DNA from: Chitinophagaceae bacterium
Lineage (GTDB): Bacteria; Bacteroidota; Bacteroidia; Chitinophagales; Chitinophagaceae
Reading direction: 5' to 3'
Length of the DNA stretch: 64,000 nt
Assembly: GCA_016719015.1 (NCBI GenBank)
Contig: JADKAZ010000016.1
Span: 62,001 to 126,000 of the forward strand
Below, one piece after another: positions 1 through 9,038 of this stretch. The notes beneath the pieces were generated by a model. The model did not search any database, was not told the DNA's origin, and was given only the letters and a program-made list of their open reading frames with translations. The position numbers and the translations under genes are program-made. How positions within the stretch are numbered: the first letter of the stretch is position 1; every line of letters starts with the position of its first letter.

Positions 1-2
1 GG

Positions 3-224
3 GATATGCTAAAAACAAAATACCCTGAACTTGGCATTCATGCAGTTCATTTAGCAGGACACCAGTTTTTCGAGAGCCTTCAAAACTGGATTGAGAAAGA
101 ACATATTGATATCGTAACGATGCTAACCCATCAAAGAAATCCAATTGAAAGCATCTTTAATAAAAGTAAAACTAAAAAGATGTCGTACCTGACCAATATT
201 CCTTTGCTGGCTATACCGGTATAA
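3..224 (+). CDS. Universal stress protein (UspA family), C-terminal fragment
   Basis: The gene is open to the left edge of the window, so only the last 70 or so residues are visible. The visible part has the late UspA pattern: an alpha/beta stretch with IDIVTMLTHQRNPIE, a basic SKTKKMSY segment and the terminal strand IPLLAIPV, where family members end in the conserved 'PVLVV'-like strand after a histidine/serine-rich nucleotide-binding turn. UspA proteins are cytoplasmic stress proteins, often ATP-binding. Many Bacteroidota members are tandem double-domain proteins of about 270-290 residues; whether this one is cannot be seen. It stops 67 bases before the next gene on the same strand. Confidence 0.6.
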   Translation, partial: DMLKTKYPELGIHAVHLAGHQFFESLQNWIEKEHIDIVTMLTHQRNPIESIFNKSKTKKMSYLTNIPLLAIPV

Positions 225-291
225 AATTTCAGCCAATACCATACATTCGCATACAAAAGTTTACAATCCGCTTTGAACTTAATCATTCGTC

Positions 292-792
292 ATGCTTAAA
301 AAAAGACAAAATTATATTTCCTGGGACGAATATTTTATGGGAGTAGCCTTATTGTCTGCCATGCGAAGCAAAGACCCCAGCACACAGGTGGGTGCCTGCA
401 TTGTAAATAATAAAAATAAGATTGTTGGTGCCGGATACAACGGACTACCGATGGGCTGTGATGATGATGAATTTCCATGGGAGAAGCAGGGCGGGTTCCT
501 TGACACCAAATATCCTTACATCTGTCATGCAGAACTGAATGCCATTTTAAACAATATTGGCATGGATCTCAAAGATTGTAAAATCTACACAGCACTTTTT
601 CCCTGTAATGAATGTACAAAAGCGATTATCCAATCCGGAATAAGAGAAGTTATTTATCTCTCCGATAAATATGAAGGCAATGATATATTTAAAGCATCTA
701 AAATAATGCTTGATAAAGCAGCCGTGAAGTACAGGAAGGTTTCTACAAAACTGGTGAACCTTACTTTGTCATTTAACGAAGGCGATGTGTAA
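292..792 (+). CDS. Deoxycytidylate (dCMP) deaminase, CDA superfamily
   Basis: Predicted zinc-dependent deaminase converting dCMP to dUMP, which feeds thymidylate synthesis in the cytoplasm. The zinc site is complete: His79-Ala80-Glu81 and Pro104-Cys105-Asn106-Glu107-Cys108. The N-terminal SKDPSTQVGACIV and GYNGLP segments match the ComEB/eukaryotic dCMP deaminase type rather than cytidine or tRNA adenosine deaminases. The length of 166 residues is normal. The first Met is the only sensible start. It converges on the MazG-like gene; the two together suit nucleotide-pool maintenance, though they are not co-transcribed. Confidence 0.9.
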   Translation: MLKKRQNYISWDEYFMGVALLSAMRSKDPSTQVGACIVNNKNKIVGAGYNGLPMGCDDDEFPWEKQGGFLDTKYPYICHAELNAILNNIGMDLKDCKIYTALFPCNECTKAIIQSGIREVIYLSDKYEGNDIFKASKIMLDKAAVKYRKVSTKLVNLTLSFNEGDV

Positions 793-823
793 ATAAAAAT
801 CCGGCAGCCTCGATAATAGATTA

Positions 824-1108
824 TTATTTTGTCGGCAATTTCCTCGGGTTCGTTAAATATTCATCGATGGCTTTCTCCATATCCACTTCCATCAGGTTGG
901 CAAGAGTTAATAACCACATCAACACATCTGCAAACTCTTCTTTTGCATTTTGCTGATCACCGCTGGCAATAGCAGAAGAGAGTTCTCCTACTTCTTCATG
1001 AAACCATAATGCAGTATGATAAATACCCCTTTCACTATCTGTTTTAAAATACCGGTCTTTTACAATTTTCTGCAATGCTGAAATGTCCATAGTTGATGAT
1101 ATTATCAC
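824..1108 (-). CDS. MazG-like nucleotide pyrophosphohydrolase
   Basis: A short (94 residue) all-alpha NTP pyrophosphatase of the MazG superfamily. The metal-binding pattern is present: EEVGE at 38-42 on one helix and EEFAD at 57-61 on the next, giving the E-x3-E / E-x2-D arrangement. Such enzymes hydrolyse non-canonical or surplus (d)NTPs to NMP and pyrophosphate. It is a single-domain member, far shorter than E. coli MazG. The start at Met1 or Met7 cannot be decided. It lies 7 bases downstream of the THUMP methyltransferase on the same strand, so the two probably share a transcript. Confidence 0.85.
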   Translation of the reverse strand: MIISSTMDISALQKIVKDRYFKTDSERGIYHTALWFHEEVGELSSAIASGDQQNAKEEFADVLMWLLTLANLMEVDMEKAIDEYLTNPRKLPTK

Positions 1109-1115
1109 TTTGTAA

Positions 1116-2303
1116 TTACGATGATTCGTTTATTTCTTTAGGAACTGCCCGGCTCCCACTATATAATTCATATTCCAGCAAACGACAATCAATAGTACTG
1201 GTATAAAACTCTATCCTCCTTTTAGCTTTCAGCCCGATTTTTTTGGCTAGCTCAAGATTGCCTGTAAACACATAACCAAAATATCCTCCGCATTTCTGTT
1301 TCATAAAATCACCAATACGGCTATATGTTTCTTCCAGTTCTTTCACATCACCTAACCGTTCGCCATATTCCGGGTTCACATAAAAAATACCTGGAACAGC
1401 GGGAGGTATTTCAGTAGCTGCAAAATCACAAACTGCAAAATCAATAAGGCTGGCCACTCCGGCTGCTATGGCATTCTTCTTAGCATTCTCAATGGCTCTT
1501 TCGCTATAATCAGTAGCAATGATGCGAAGTCCGGGCACATCCATAATTTGTTTTTCAAGTAAGGTATCTTCCTGCAAATAAACTGTTTCATCATATCCCT
1601 GCAAATGCATGAAAGCATAATTGGTGCGAAATAAACCCGGCCTTCTGTTTGTAGCGATCATGGCGGCTTCTATTGCCAAAGTACCCGAGCCACACATCGG
1701 ATTAACAAACGGCGATCTTCTATCCCACCTTGTAGCATAGATAGTGGCAGATGCTAATGCTTCAAGCATGGGTGCCTGTCCGGGAATTTTCCGGTAACCA
1801 TGGCGCCCTAATGAATCACCCGATGTATCAATAAATATTTCGGCCCTTTCATTCTTCCAGAATAAATGAATAACTGCACCGGTAAGGGCAGAACCGGTTG
1901 ATGGCCTTGTGCCTCTTTTCTCCCGCATCCTGTCAACAATTGCATCTTTAACCCGCAGGTTAGCAAACATGCTGTTATTAATTGTTGGATTATTTACATT
2001 ACTGGTGATAGAAAAATAACCAGGATCAGGTAAAATATTCTCCCATGGATAGCCGGTAAGCTGATTGTAAATACCATCTGCATCTGCGGCTTCAAATTCT
2101 TTCAAGCTGTACAACACCTGGCTGGCACAACGAAGATTCAGATTAAGCTTAATACAATCGTTGATAGTGCCGGAAAGGCGTACTCCTGTTACAAATGTTT
2201 CTTCGATAGCAAAACCCAATTCTGCTACTTCCAATTCCAGGTAAGGGGCAAGTCGTTTGGGACAAGTGATTATGATAACTGATTTGCTGATATATAAATT
2301 CAT
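1116..2303 (-). CDS. THUMP-domain class I RNA methyltransferase (RlmL/YpsC-like)
   Basis: Predicted SAM-dependent methyltransferase acting on rRNA (the RlmL N-terminal half and YpsC type, N2-methylguanosine). The first 160 or so residues are the ferredoxin-like plus THUMP RNA-binding region (SNVNNP, then RPSTGSALTGAVIHLFW). The Rossmann core follows, with the SAM motif NPMCGSGT at 201-208, the acidic loop ATDYS at 263-267 and the catalytic loop at 310-316. That loop reads N-P-E-Y-G-E-R; the family consensus is N-P-P-Y. The length (395) is usual for the stand-alone form. It is probably co-transcribed with the MazG-like gene downstream. Confidence 0.9.
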   Translation of the reverse strand: MNLYISKSVIIITCPKRLAPYLELEVAELGFAIEETFVTGVRLSGTINDCIKLNLNLRCASQVLYSLKEFEAADADGIYNQLTGYPWENILPDPGYFSITSNVNNPTINNSMFANLRVKDAIVDRMREKRGTRPSTGSALTGAVIHLFWKNERAEIFIDTSGDSLGRHGYRKIPGQAPMLEALASATIYATRWDRRSPFVNPMCGSGTLAIEAAMIATNRRPGLFRTNYAFMHLQGYDETVYLQEDTLLEKQIMDVPGLRIIATDYSERAIENAKKNAIAAGVASLIDFAVCDFAATEIPPAVPGIFYVNPEYGERLGDVKELEETYSRIGDFMKQKCGGYFGYVFTGNLELAKKIGLKAKRRIEFYTSTIDCRLLEYELYSGSRAVPKEINESS

Positions 2304-2392
2304 ACTGGGATAAAGATAAAATCTTATCGGTTGATGTAAGATTTTACTTTACCGGCGTATGTTCTTTTCGGAAATAAAATAAATAATGAAGA

Positions 2393-5300
2393 TCATCTTA
2401 CCATCACCCATGCCGCCCATTTAAAGGGCTCATTGCGGTATTTATTTTTCATCATCGTTTGTGCCGTATAAAAAGCAGCATGAATCGTTTGTTGTGCAAA
2501 TATGTTTTTATAGAATTCCTGCATGAATTCAGCTGTTTCTGCATCGGGTACTTTCCAGAGGCTCATCACCAGGTTGGCAGCCCCTGCCATTTTAAAAGAC
2601 CGCTGAAGTCCGTAAACTCCTTCACTACCCTGTATATCTCCCAGCCCCGTTTCGCAGGCAGAAAGTACTGCCAGTTTAGTATTGGGTAAATACATATTGG
2701 CTACTTCATATGCCGTTAAAATTCCATCCTCCACGCCGGCAACTGGTTTTCCCCGCCAGGCATTGTTGGCACCGGCTAATGCAAGACCCGACCGGATCAG
2801 CGGATTATCTGATTGCCGGAAAACAGAACGGCTACTACTGCTTAATTCTTTTTTGGTCAGAGATGGGTCCGGAAAAAAGAAACCATGAGTGGCAATATGT
2901 ACCACCGACGGCGATCCTCTTCCAGACAAGTGCTTCACAGATTCCTCCGTTGCATTAATACCGCTGGCAACTGTTACAGTATATTTTTTCTGTTCAGCCA
3001 GTCTTTTTATTTCATTTACTTCTTTTTCAGTTTCACTTAGATAATTAAAATCGCCAATACTACTGCGCAACAAATTTTCTGGCAGTGATCTTTTCGCAAA
3101 ATCTGATCCTCCGTATTGTAGCACAGCACGGCGGATACTCAGAGAGTCTGCATCATACTGAACACCTCCATATAAGATCAGGGTATCACTGTTGGCAATA
3201 ACAGCGTTTGTTGCGGTAATCACCGATGTTGTTGTATTAAGTTGTACCAGGTTATATTGATCACTAAGTACCTGTGTACTATTTACCGGAAGTGAAGCAA
3301 AAGAAACTTTATATAACTCTCCCGCCGGGGAAAAATAAACCGTGTTGATGCCGGCCAGCGATTTTTCAAGGGGTTTCCATACTAGTGAGTACAGCGAATT
3401 ACCTGTGTTTGTGTTGCCTTGTTTGCCAGGTGCTGCATATAATAAATTAATCAGCCTTTCACCAAAACTGAATTTGCTGGCTAGCGTACCGAGTTGCTTT
3501 TGTTCAAAAAGGGTGATCAGTTGCGGTGCAGGATTATCCTTTCGTATAACAACGGCTACATAAAAAAAACTGTCGGTAAATTCCCTTCCATTATGAAACC
3601 GGAAGTTAGAAAACTCAACCGCCGCTTCGCCTGGCTGTAATGCCTGTTGAATATCCCGCCAGCTTTTATCTTGTCGCTCATTCCGGAATGAAGAAGATAA
3701 GCGGACCAGTTCTTTTTCGAAGAGGTTAGCCTTTTCTTCCAGCTGTAACAATTCTGTTTTCCTTTCGCCTACTGGTTTTGCATACCAGAAAGCCAGTTGT
3801 TCTTTTATATCAATCCAGTTATTGTAAAGATTAATCAGTAGAGTGTCATTCGTACTTCCAATAATTTGTCGTAATTGTTCTGCAGCATTAATAATCAGGT
3901 TCTTATTGGCAAGCGATACTTCATAGGCATAGACACCTGCCTGCTGATCAGGTACTGGTTCTGATATGCTGAAAGAAAGAAAATAACTCCGGTAGTCATT
4001 TACTTTTTTTAGATAAGCCTGTTTTTCCGGCTCCGTAGTAAAACGAAAAATTTTTGTCAGTAAAGCCTGCTGAGATGAAAAGGCTTCCGTATAAAGATTA
4101 AGTGCCATCTTATTATCACCTTTACTCCGGTAATCATTGGCCAGGTTAAGACAGCTTTGTAAATAATCAGGATGTGCAATTCCCAAAGCTTTTTCTCTTA
4201 GCTCTTTTGCCTGCAGGTGCAGTGCAATGGCTTTTTCGTACTCCCCTTTTTGGGTATAAACGCCGGCCAGGTTATCACACCCCTCGGCAAAATCAGGGTG
4301 GTCCTTGCCCAATGCCGTTGCCCTTATATTATTAGCTTCTAAGAAAAGCTTTTCTGCTTCATTGTACTCACCATTTTTAAGATGTACCAATGCCAGGTTA
4401 TGACAGGCTTTGGCATATTCTGGATGTTCTTTACCCAATACTTTTTCCCAAACCTGTTTTGCTCCTATATACAAGGGTGTCGCTTTGCTATAATCATTCA
4501 TATCCATATACACAGCACCGAGATTGTTACAGCATTTACCATATTCAAAATGATCTTTCCCTACTGCTTCCGCAAAGATTTCTTTAGCTGCTGAAAACAA
4601 GTCAGCAGATTTTTCAAATTGTCCCAATAATTTATACAACAGGGCAAGGTTATTACAGCCTTTGGCATATTCAATATGTTTGGTGCCAAGCGATTTTTCC
4701 CTGATAAGTCTTGCTTCTTTGTACAAAGCCTCAGCTATTTCATAATTACCAATATCCATATACAGGATAGCAAGATTGTCGCAACTGGATGCATAGTCCG
4801 GATGTTCTTTTCCTAGTGTTCGCTCCCTGATTTGTTTTGCTTCCAGGTAAAGTGGCTCTGCTTTTCTATACTGTCCCATGTCGAGGTATAACGCTGCAAG
4901 GTTATTACAACTCGCTGCATAAAATGGATGCTCCTTTCCCAATGCTTTTTCCCGGATACGTTTTGCTTCAAGGTACAGCGGTTCCGCATCATAAGGCTTG
5001 CCGGTTACCACATACAGGATTGCCAGGTTATTGCAACTGGCCGCATAATCAATATGATCCCTACCCAATACTTTCAGCCTGATTTGCATAGCTTCTGTAT
5101 ATAAAGGTTTTACTTCATCATACCTTCCTGTCTCTACATAAACTATTCCAAGGTTATTACAACTATTGGCATAATCGGCATTCTCCTTTCCCAGCACTTT
5201 CTCCCGGATATTTTTTGATTCAATCAGCAATGTTTCTGCTTTTGCATATTGTCCCAACAAGCGGTATAAACGGCCAAGATTAAAACAACTCAGTGCATAT

Positions 5301-5614
5301 TCAGCATTCTCCTTACCCTTTATCGTCTCAATCACTTCTTTGCCGGTTGCATAAAAAGGCTCTGCGTTTGCATACTGACCGATTGACCAATATAGGTCTC
5401 CGATGTCGTTATTAATCTGAAAATAAGTGCCCGTAGTGGAGGAATCCTTTTTCAGTAAGGTATGTGCCTGCTGGAAAAAGGCAACTGCTTTTGAATTGTC
5501 TCTTTGTTGCTGAAAAATTTTGGCGCTGTCATTATACACTTTCCATAGTTGGGCCTTCAGTTGATTCCCCATTACTGATAGAAAGATCAACAGGGATAGT
5601 TTAATGGCTTTCAT
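2393..5614 (-). CDS. Exported TPR-repeat protein with C-terminal CHAT (caspase-like) domain
   Basis: Large protein (1073 residues) starting with a Sec signal peptide (MKAIKLSLLIFLSVMGNQLKA). Roughly residues 30-500 hold a tandem array of 42-residue TPR_12-type repeats, each with the core 'A.SCNNLA.LY...G.Y..AEPLY.EA..IREK.LG.EHP.YA'. A helical linker follows, then the CHAT domain (about 730-1073). The caspase-like dyad is visible: His910 in ATHGFFF and Cys987 in LSACETG. CHAT proteins are clan CD proteases or protease-like switches, often fused to TPRs. The target is unknown. The signal peptide puts this one outside the cytoplasm, unlike Craspase/TPR-CHAT. Monocistronic. Confidence 0.88.
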   Translation of the reverse strand: MKAIKLSLLIFLSVMGNQLKAQLWKVYNDSAKIFQQQRDNSKAVAFFQQAHTLLKKDSSTTGTYFQINNDIGDLYWSIGQYANAEPFYATGKEVIETIKGKENAEYALSCFNLGRLYRLLGQYAKAETLLIESKNIREKVLGKENADYANSCNNLGIVYVETGRYDEVKPLYTEAMQIRLKVLGRDHIDYAASCNNLAILYVVTGKPYDAEPLYLEAKRIREKALGKEHPFYAASCNNLAALYLDMGQYRKAEPLYLEAKQIRERTLGKEHPDYASSCDNLAILYMDIGNYEIAEALYKEARLIREKSLGTKHIEYAKGCNNLALLYKLLGQFEKSADLFSAAKEIFAEAVGKDHFEYGKCCNNLGAVYMDMNDYSKATPLYIGAKQVWEKVLGKEHPEYAKACHNLALVHLKNGEYNEAEKLFLEANNIRATALGKDHPDFAEGCDNLAGVYTQKGEYEKAIALHLQAKELREKALGIAHPDYLQSCLNLANDYRSKGDNKMALNLYTEAFSSQQALLTKIFRFTTEPEKQAYLKKVNDYRSYFLSFSISEPVPDQQAGVYAYEVSLANKNLIINAAEQLRQIIGSTNDTLLINLYNNWIDIKEQLAFWYAKPVGERKTELLQLEEKANLFEKELVRLSSSFRNERQDKSWRDIQQALQPGEAAVEFSNFRFHNGREFTDSFFYVAVVIRKDNPAPQLITLFEQKQLGTLASKFSFGERLINLLYAAPGKQGNTNTGNSLYSLVWKPLEKSLAGINTVYFSPAGELYKVSFASLPVNSTQVLSDQYNLVQLNTTTSVITATNAVIANSDTLILYGGVQYDADSLSIRRAVLQYGGSDFAKRSLPENLLRSSIGDFNYLSETEKEVNEIKRLAEQKKYTVTVASGINATEESVKHLSGRGSPSVVHIATHGFFFPDPSLTKKELSSSSRSVFRQSDNPLIRSGLALAGANNAWRGKPVAGVEDGILTAYEVANMYLPNTKLAVLSACETGLGDIQGSEGVYGLQRSFKMAGAANLVMSLWKVPDAETAEFMQEFYKNIFAQQTIHAAFYTAQTMMKNKYRNEPFKWAAWVMVR

Positions 5615-5742
5615 ACTATAATTTTAAATTAATTTTTTGCCTGGACATTAGTTTTTTACTTTTTAGAATTTTAATTTATCAAAAAAGTATTCCAGAAAAA
5701 AAGCACTAAAAAATAATAGAATAACAGTCGACCCTGAAAATA

Positions 5743-6618
5743 CTACACCTCCTTTGAAACTGGCCTGAAATTATTATCAATCCATTTTTCAATGGACAAC
5801 ATACCCGGAAATTCTTTTTTCAAGGAATCGATATCTTTAACCAGTATTCCATCATGATCATTAATCCATCTGAACATTTTGGCAAGCCCCTTTCCCATTA
5901 TTAAACGGGTAATGAACATGGGTAGCTGCTGAAACTTTATTTCCCGCTTTAATACCTCCGAAAAAATAGTTGCCAGTTGACTGCCATCCATTTGTTCAGC
6001 AGCCAGTCCAATCGTTCTACCTGCATACATCTCCGGGTTGGTAAGGATGATAGCACTGATTCTGCCGACATCATCAGCGCCGACAAATTGCTGAATGCAA
6101 TTTTTTGCTGTTGGTAAGACTAATTTTCCTTTTAAGACTCTGCTCTTAACCTGTGGCACTAATAAATTTTCGTAAAGGGAGGCAGGACGTAGTATAGTAA
6201 AATTGATACCTGTTGATTCGATATGTTTTTCAATTTTAAACTTACTCTCCCAATGGGGGATGCCTGTATTGAGATCACAACCTACCACTGAAGAGTAAAT
6301 CAAATGCTTAACTCCCTGCTCTTTACAATTATCAACAAGGTTTAATCCCTGTTGAACTTCTTTGTTCACTCCTGCTGTAAACTGAAGATTACAAAAGACA
6401 GCATGCAGGTTTTGTAAATGATGCCGGTAAGATGCAGGATCATTCAAATCCCCCTTAATTATTTCAACATTGTTCTGACGGATTAATTGCGCCGGAATTG
6501 CATCCGGGTTTCTGACTAAAGCTTTGATATGAAACCCTTTACTCAATAGATGCCTGACCGCTGCACCTCCCTGGTTACCGGTAGCACCCGTAACAAATAC
6601 TGACTCAGTTTTTTGCAT
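5743..6618 (-). CDS. NmrA-family NAD(P)-binding oxidoreductase
   Basis: Atypical short-chain dehydrogenase of the NmrA/HSCARG type. The N-terminal dinucleotide motif GATGNQG lies at about 11-17 after strand VFVTG. VRNPDAIPAQ follows as the second-strand phosphate-binding region, and the YSSVVG and FTILRPASLYEN segments are typical of the family. Members act as NADP-dependent reductases or redox-sensing regulators; the substrate is unknown. The length of 291 is normal. A GGAG sequence lies about 12 bases before the ATG, and a TATATTTG box lies at 6639-6646. Confidence 0.85.
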   Translation of the reverse strand: MQKTESVFVTGATGNQGGAAVRHLLSKGFHIKALVRNPDAIPAQLIRQNNVEIIKGDLNDPASYRHHLQNLHAVFCNLQFTAGVNKEVQQGLNLVDNCKEQGVKHLIYSSVVGCDLNTGIPHWESKFKIEKHIESTGINFTILRPASLYENLLVPQVKSRVLKGKLVLPTAKNCIQQFVGADDVGRISAIILTNPEMYAGRTIGLAAEQMDGSQLATIFSEVLKREIKFQQLPMFITRLIMGKGLAKMFRWINDHDGILVKDIDSLKKEFPGMLSIEKWIDNNFRPVSKEV

Positions 6619-6638
6619 TTGGGGTAATCTCCTTTATC

Positions 6639-6646
6639 CAAATATA
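6639..6646 (-). promoter_or_regulatory. Putative -7 promoter box for the NmrA-family gene
   Basis: The minus strand reads TATATTTG, an exact fit to the Bacteroidota -7 consensus TAnnTTTG, about 20 bases before the start codon. No clear -33 TTG is present, so this rests on one element. Confidence 0.4.
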
Positions 6647-6710
6647 ATTATTTCTATTTGCAGAACCGTCTGGATGCACAGGGAGGAGTTTTACATAAAG
6701 CACATTCAAT

Positions 6711-6736
6711 AAAAAACCACCAGTTGATACTGGTGG
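6711..6736 (-). terminator. Rho-independent terminator after the DUF4476 gene
   Basis: Perfect 8-bp stem CCACCAGT / ACTGGTGG with a 4-base loop. Read on the minus strand it is followed by TTTTTTATTG. It lies about 50 bases past the stop of the DUF4476 gene. Confidence 0.8.
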
Positions 6737-6787
6737 CATATATATTGAAGGACAGGATACTTGTTATCGCCAGGAGCAGATTTAAAT

Positions 6788-8089
6788 TTAATTCGTATAT
6801 GCTTTTACATAACTATCTAACTCGTTCCTACTCGCCTGTGAAGAAAGTATATCATACAACTGACTGAAGTTGTTACGGTCCGTAATTGTGCGATAGGATA
6901 ATTTAGCTAATTGCAGCCTGTTACTTTCATAGGACACCAACTGAATTAATTGTCTTGCCTGGGCTGTAGTGAAATAATAACTCGTATTATTAAAAGTAGT
7001 TGTCAGGGAACTCATTTGCTGATTAGGGAAGTACTGACCCTCAATTGTCTTGTATAGGGTATTGAAATCAGACTCCAACATTGCGATAGTAGTAGTACCA
7101 CTATTATTATAATTATTTATAAAAACTGTCAACTGATCCTTACTCGCCTGGCTGGTAAGCAAATTAGCTACCTGGTTGAAATTAGTTGGATCAACGATGG
7201 TTCGATACGATATCTTGGCAAGGCCTAACCTGCTATCCTCGGCATCAACCAGCATAATCAACTGCCGTGCCTGGTAGGCAGTAAAATAGTTATTGCTTGA
7301 ATTAAAAACATCTGTTAAAGAATTCAACTTTGCATTGGCTTGCCATTGTTGCTGAGTGCTTTTTAACAACGCATTAAAATTGGCATCCGACATGGCCACA
7401 TTAGTATAATTTTCTTCATCGTATACATCATCATAATTATCAACATAGTCTTGTAACTCATTTCTGCTGGCCTGGCTATTCAACAAGTTATTCAACTGTC
7501 CGAAATTATTTCTGTCGGTAATACGAGGATAAGAAGATTTTGACAGTTGAAGTCTGTAACTTTCTGAATTTACAAGCCGAAGCATTTGAACCACTTGTGA
7601 AGTCGTAAAATAGTTGTTATCCACCGAAAATGCATTGTCTATGACTATCCTTTTCCCATTTACTGATCGTTGGTTTCTAACATTCCGTAATAGAATATTA
7701 AAATTGGCCTCATTCATCGCAACATAATTATCATTCTGCAAGTTGTTCTTCGTTTCAATCAACTCCAGGCTACCGTTCCCATTCACTTTTACCAGCATAT
7801 CAAACCTGTTTCTTAGATTAAATGTTGTAGAAATCCTTTCAGACCGGTTGGAATTTTTACCTGTCCGTGTAACCACCAGTGTGTGTTGCCGTATCTCGAG
7901 GTTGCTAATGGAAATAGTTGTCTTATTACCGGAAATATTACTGCTTATTATAGCATAATCCCGACCATCAAGAGAAAGTTGTAGATTTTTATTCCCATTA
8001 ACGGTAATAATTGTCTCACTTACCCGTTGCTGGGCATACAAAGATGCCGCCAGGCAAAAAGTCACAAAAATTATAATTGCTTGTTTCAT
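6788..8089 (-). CDS. Exported DUF4476 repeat protein
   Basis: Secreted or outer-membrane protein of 433 residues. I start it at the ATG at 8089 because this gives a clean signal peptide (MKQAIIIFVTFCLAASLYAQ). The longer in-frame extension would run into the small gene at 8116-8301. After about 110 residues of beta-rich region come three tandem DUF4476 domains of about 100 residues. Each has A-M-x-x-x-x-F-N-x-L at its start, then F-x2-x-N-x-Y-F-T-x2-Q, S-Y-x-x-I-x-D-x-x-N-F and S-Q-A-S-x-x-x-L. Function of DUF4476 is unknown; single-domain copies are common in exported Bacteroidota proteins. A strong terminator follows. Confidence 0.85.
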   Translation of the reverse strand: MKQAIIIFVTFCLAASLYAQQRVSETIITVNGNKNLQLSLDGRDYAIISSNISGNKTTISISNLEIRQHTLVVTRTGKNSNRSERISTTFNLRNRFDMLVKVNGNGSLELIETKNNLQNDNYVAMNEANFNILLRNVRNQRSVNGKRIVIDNAFSVDNNYFTTSQVVQMLRLVNSESYRLQLSKSSYPRITDRNNFGQLNNLLNSQASRNELQDYVDNYDDVYDEENYTNVAMSDANFNALLKSTQQQWQANAKLNSLTDVFNSSNNYFTAYQARQLIMLVDAEDSRLGLAKISYRTIVDPTNFNQVANLLTSQASKDQLTVFINNYNNSGTTTIAMLESDFNTLYKTIEGQYFPNQQMSSLTTTFNNTSYYFTTAQARQLIQLVSYESNRLQLAKLSYRTITDRNNFSQLYDILSSQASRNELDSYVKAYTN

Positions 8090-8115
8090 AACTATTAATT
8101 TTAAAAGAAAATACT

Positions 8116-8301
8116 TTATATCCGTACAGCTTTCAATGAATCCAAAATTCCAAATGCTTTCAATAGCCAAAGCACAATAACAATAACAACAACTGCATTA
8201 AGGATGTTCCTGATCTTACGATCCATAGGGATGTAAGTATTTACCAACCAAAGAACAACGCCTGCAACAATTAGCACAATCAGAATAGTGAGAATAGGCA
8301 T
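8116..8301 (-). CDS. Small membrane protein, Thivi_2564 type
   Basis: 61-residue protein with two hydrophobic helices (about 3-22 and 34-50) around the conserved hinge NTYIPMDRKIRNILN, followed by VLWLLKAFGIL. This pattern matches the small Thivi_2564-type inner-membrane proteins, which have no assigned role. It lies 26 bases upstream of the DUF4476 gene on the same strand, so the two are probably co-transcribed. Confidence 0.75.
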   Translation of the reverse strand: MPILTILIVLIVAGVVLWLVNTYIPMDRKIRNILNAVVVIVIVLWLLKAFGILDSLKAVRI

Positions 8302-8411
8302 AAGTAAAATTTTATAGTATAATCAAAGTTGAGCTATTTTTGAGCTCACATTGTTACACCACTTTAAGAATATTTTATATGATTCACACATTAAGTCTTA
8401 TTCAACCAAAT

Positions 8412-8441
8412 AGAAAACCCCGGTAAAAAAACCAGGGTTTC
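8412..8441 (-). terminator. Stem-loop, likely terminator of the 107-residue membrane protein gene
   Basis: AAACCC-GGT and ACC-GGGTTT arms, with one C-A mismatch and an A-rich loop, 54 bases past the stop at 8495. The arms end in a T-rich run on the minus strand. It separates the 8495-8818 gene from the Thivi_2564-type gene. Confidence 0.55.
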
Positions 8442-8494
8442 CCTTATGAGAAAATCAACGCTTAAATTAAAAAGCGGCTAACCATATAAATAAA

Positions 8495-8818
8495 TCAGAG
8501 AAGGAGAATCAACAATAATATTACAATGATGATTGCGCCAACCGAAAGATAAACTCCTCCTTTGATAACTTTCATTTCCTTTTTGATATCTTTTACTTCT
8601 TTACGCAATTCCTTCTTATCAACTTTAGTCAGGGTTGATTTATCCATCCCTTTGATATCCTCCAGACGCTGGAGCAACTGCTGCCCCCTTGGATCTTCTG
8701 TTCTGGGAGAGTTATTGCTTTGAGAAGCTGCAGGATCAACGATGGCGGAACTGGCAGGCATTGTAACCGCCATAAAGATGACGACCGATGCGATTCTAAA
8801 TACTTTTTTTGCAGTCAT
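8495..8818 (-). CDS. Hypothetical small exported/membrane protein
   Basis: 107 residues, family not recognised. A signal peptide or N-terminal helix (about 5-25, ending ASSA) is followed by a charged region. The sequence PRGQQLLQRLEDIKGMDKSTLTKVDKKELRKEVKDIKKEMKV is lysine/glutamate rich and likely forms an amphipathic or coiled helix; a C-terminal transmembrane helix GVYLSVGAIIIVILLLILLL closes the protein. The topology suggests a periplasmic helical hairpin anchored in the inner membrane. It sits in a run of small envelope proteins. Real gene by codon pattern and topology; function unknown. Confidence 0.7.
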   Translation of the reverse strand: MTAKKVFRIASVVIFMAVTMPASSAIVDPAASQSNNSPRTEDPRGQQLLQRLEDIKGMDKSTLTKVDKKELRKEVKDIKKEMKVIKGGVYLSVGAIIIVILLLILLL

Positions 8819-9038
8819 TGAAAATTTTTTTTGGATGATTCATGTATTGCTTTACATAGAGTATTATCTAATGAAAGCAAATAAATTACTATATAAAGGT
8901 GGGTAGTTTTTTACCCATATTCATTACATGTTTGTCAGAATAAGTTATAAAATTCCCACATTCTGCGGAACCTGTTCTGGCACAGATTTTAGATTATAGA
9001 CCTGCATGGGGTATAAAAGATAAACACTTAATACCTTA

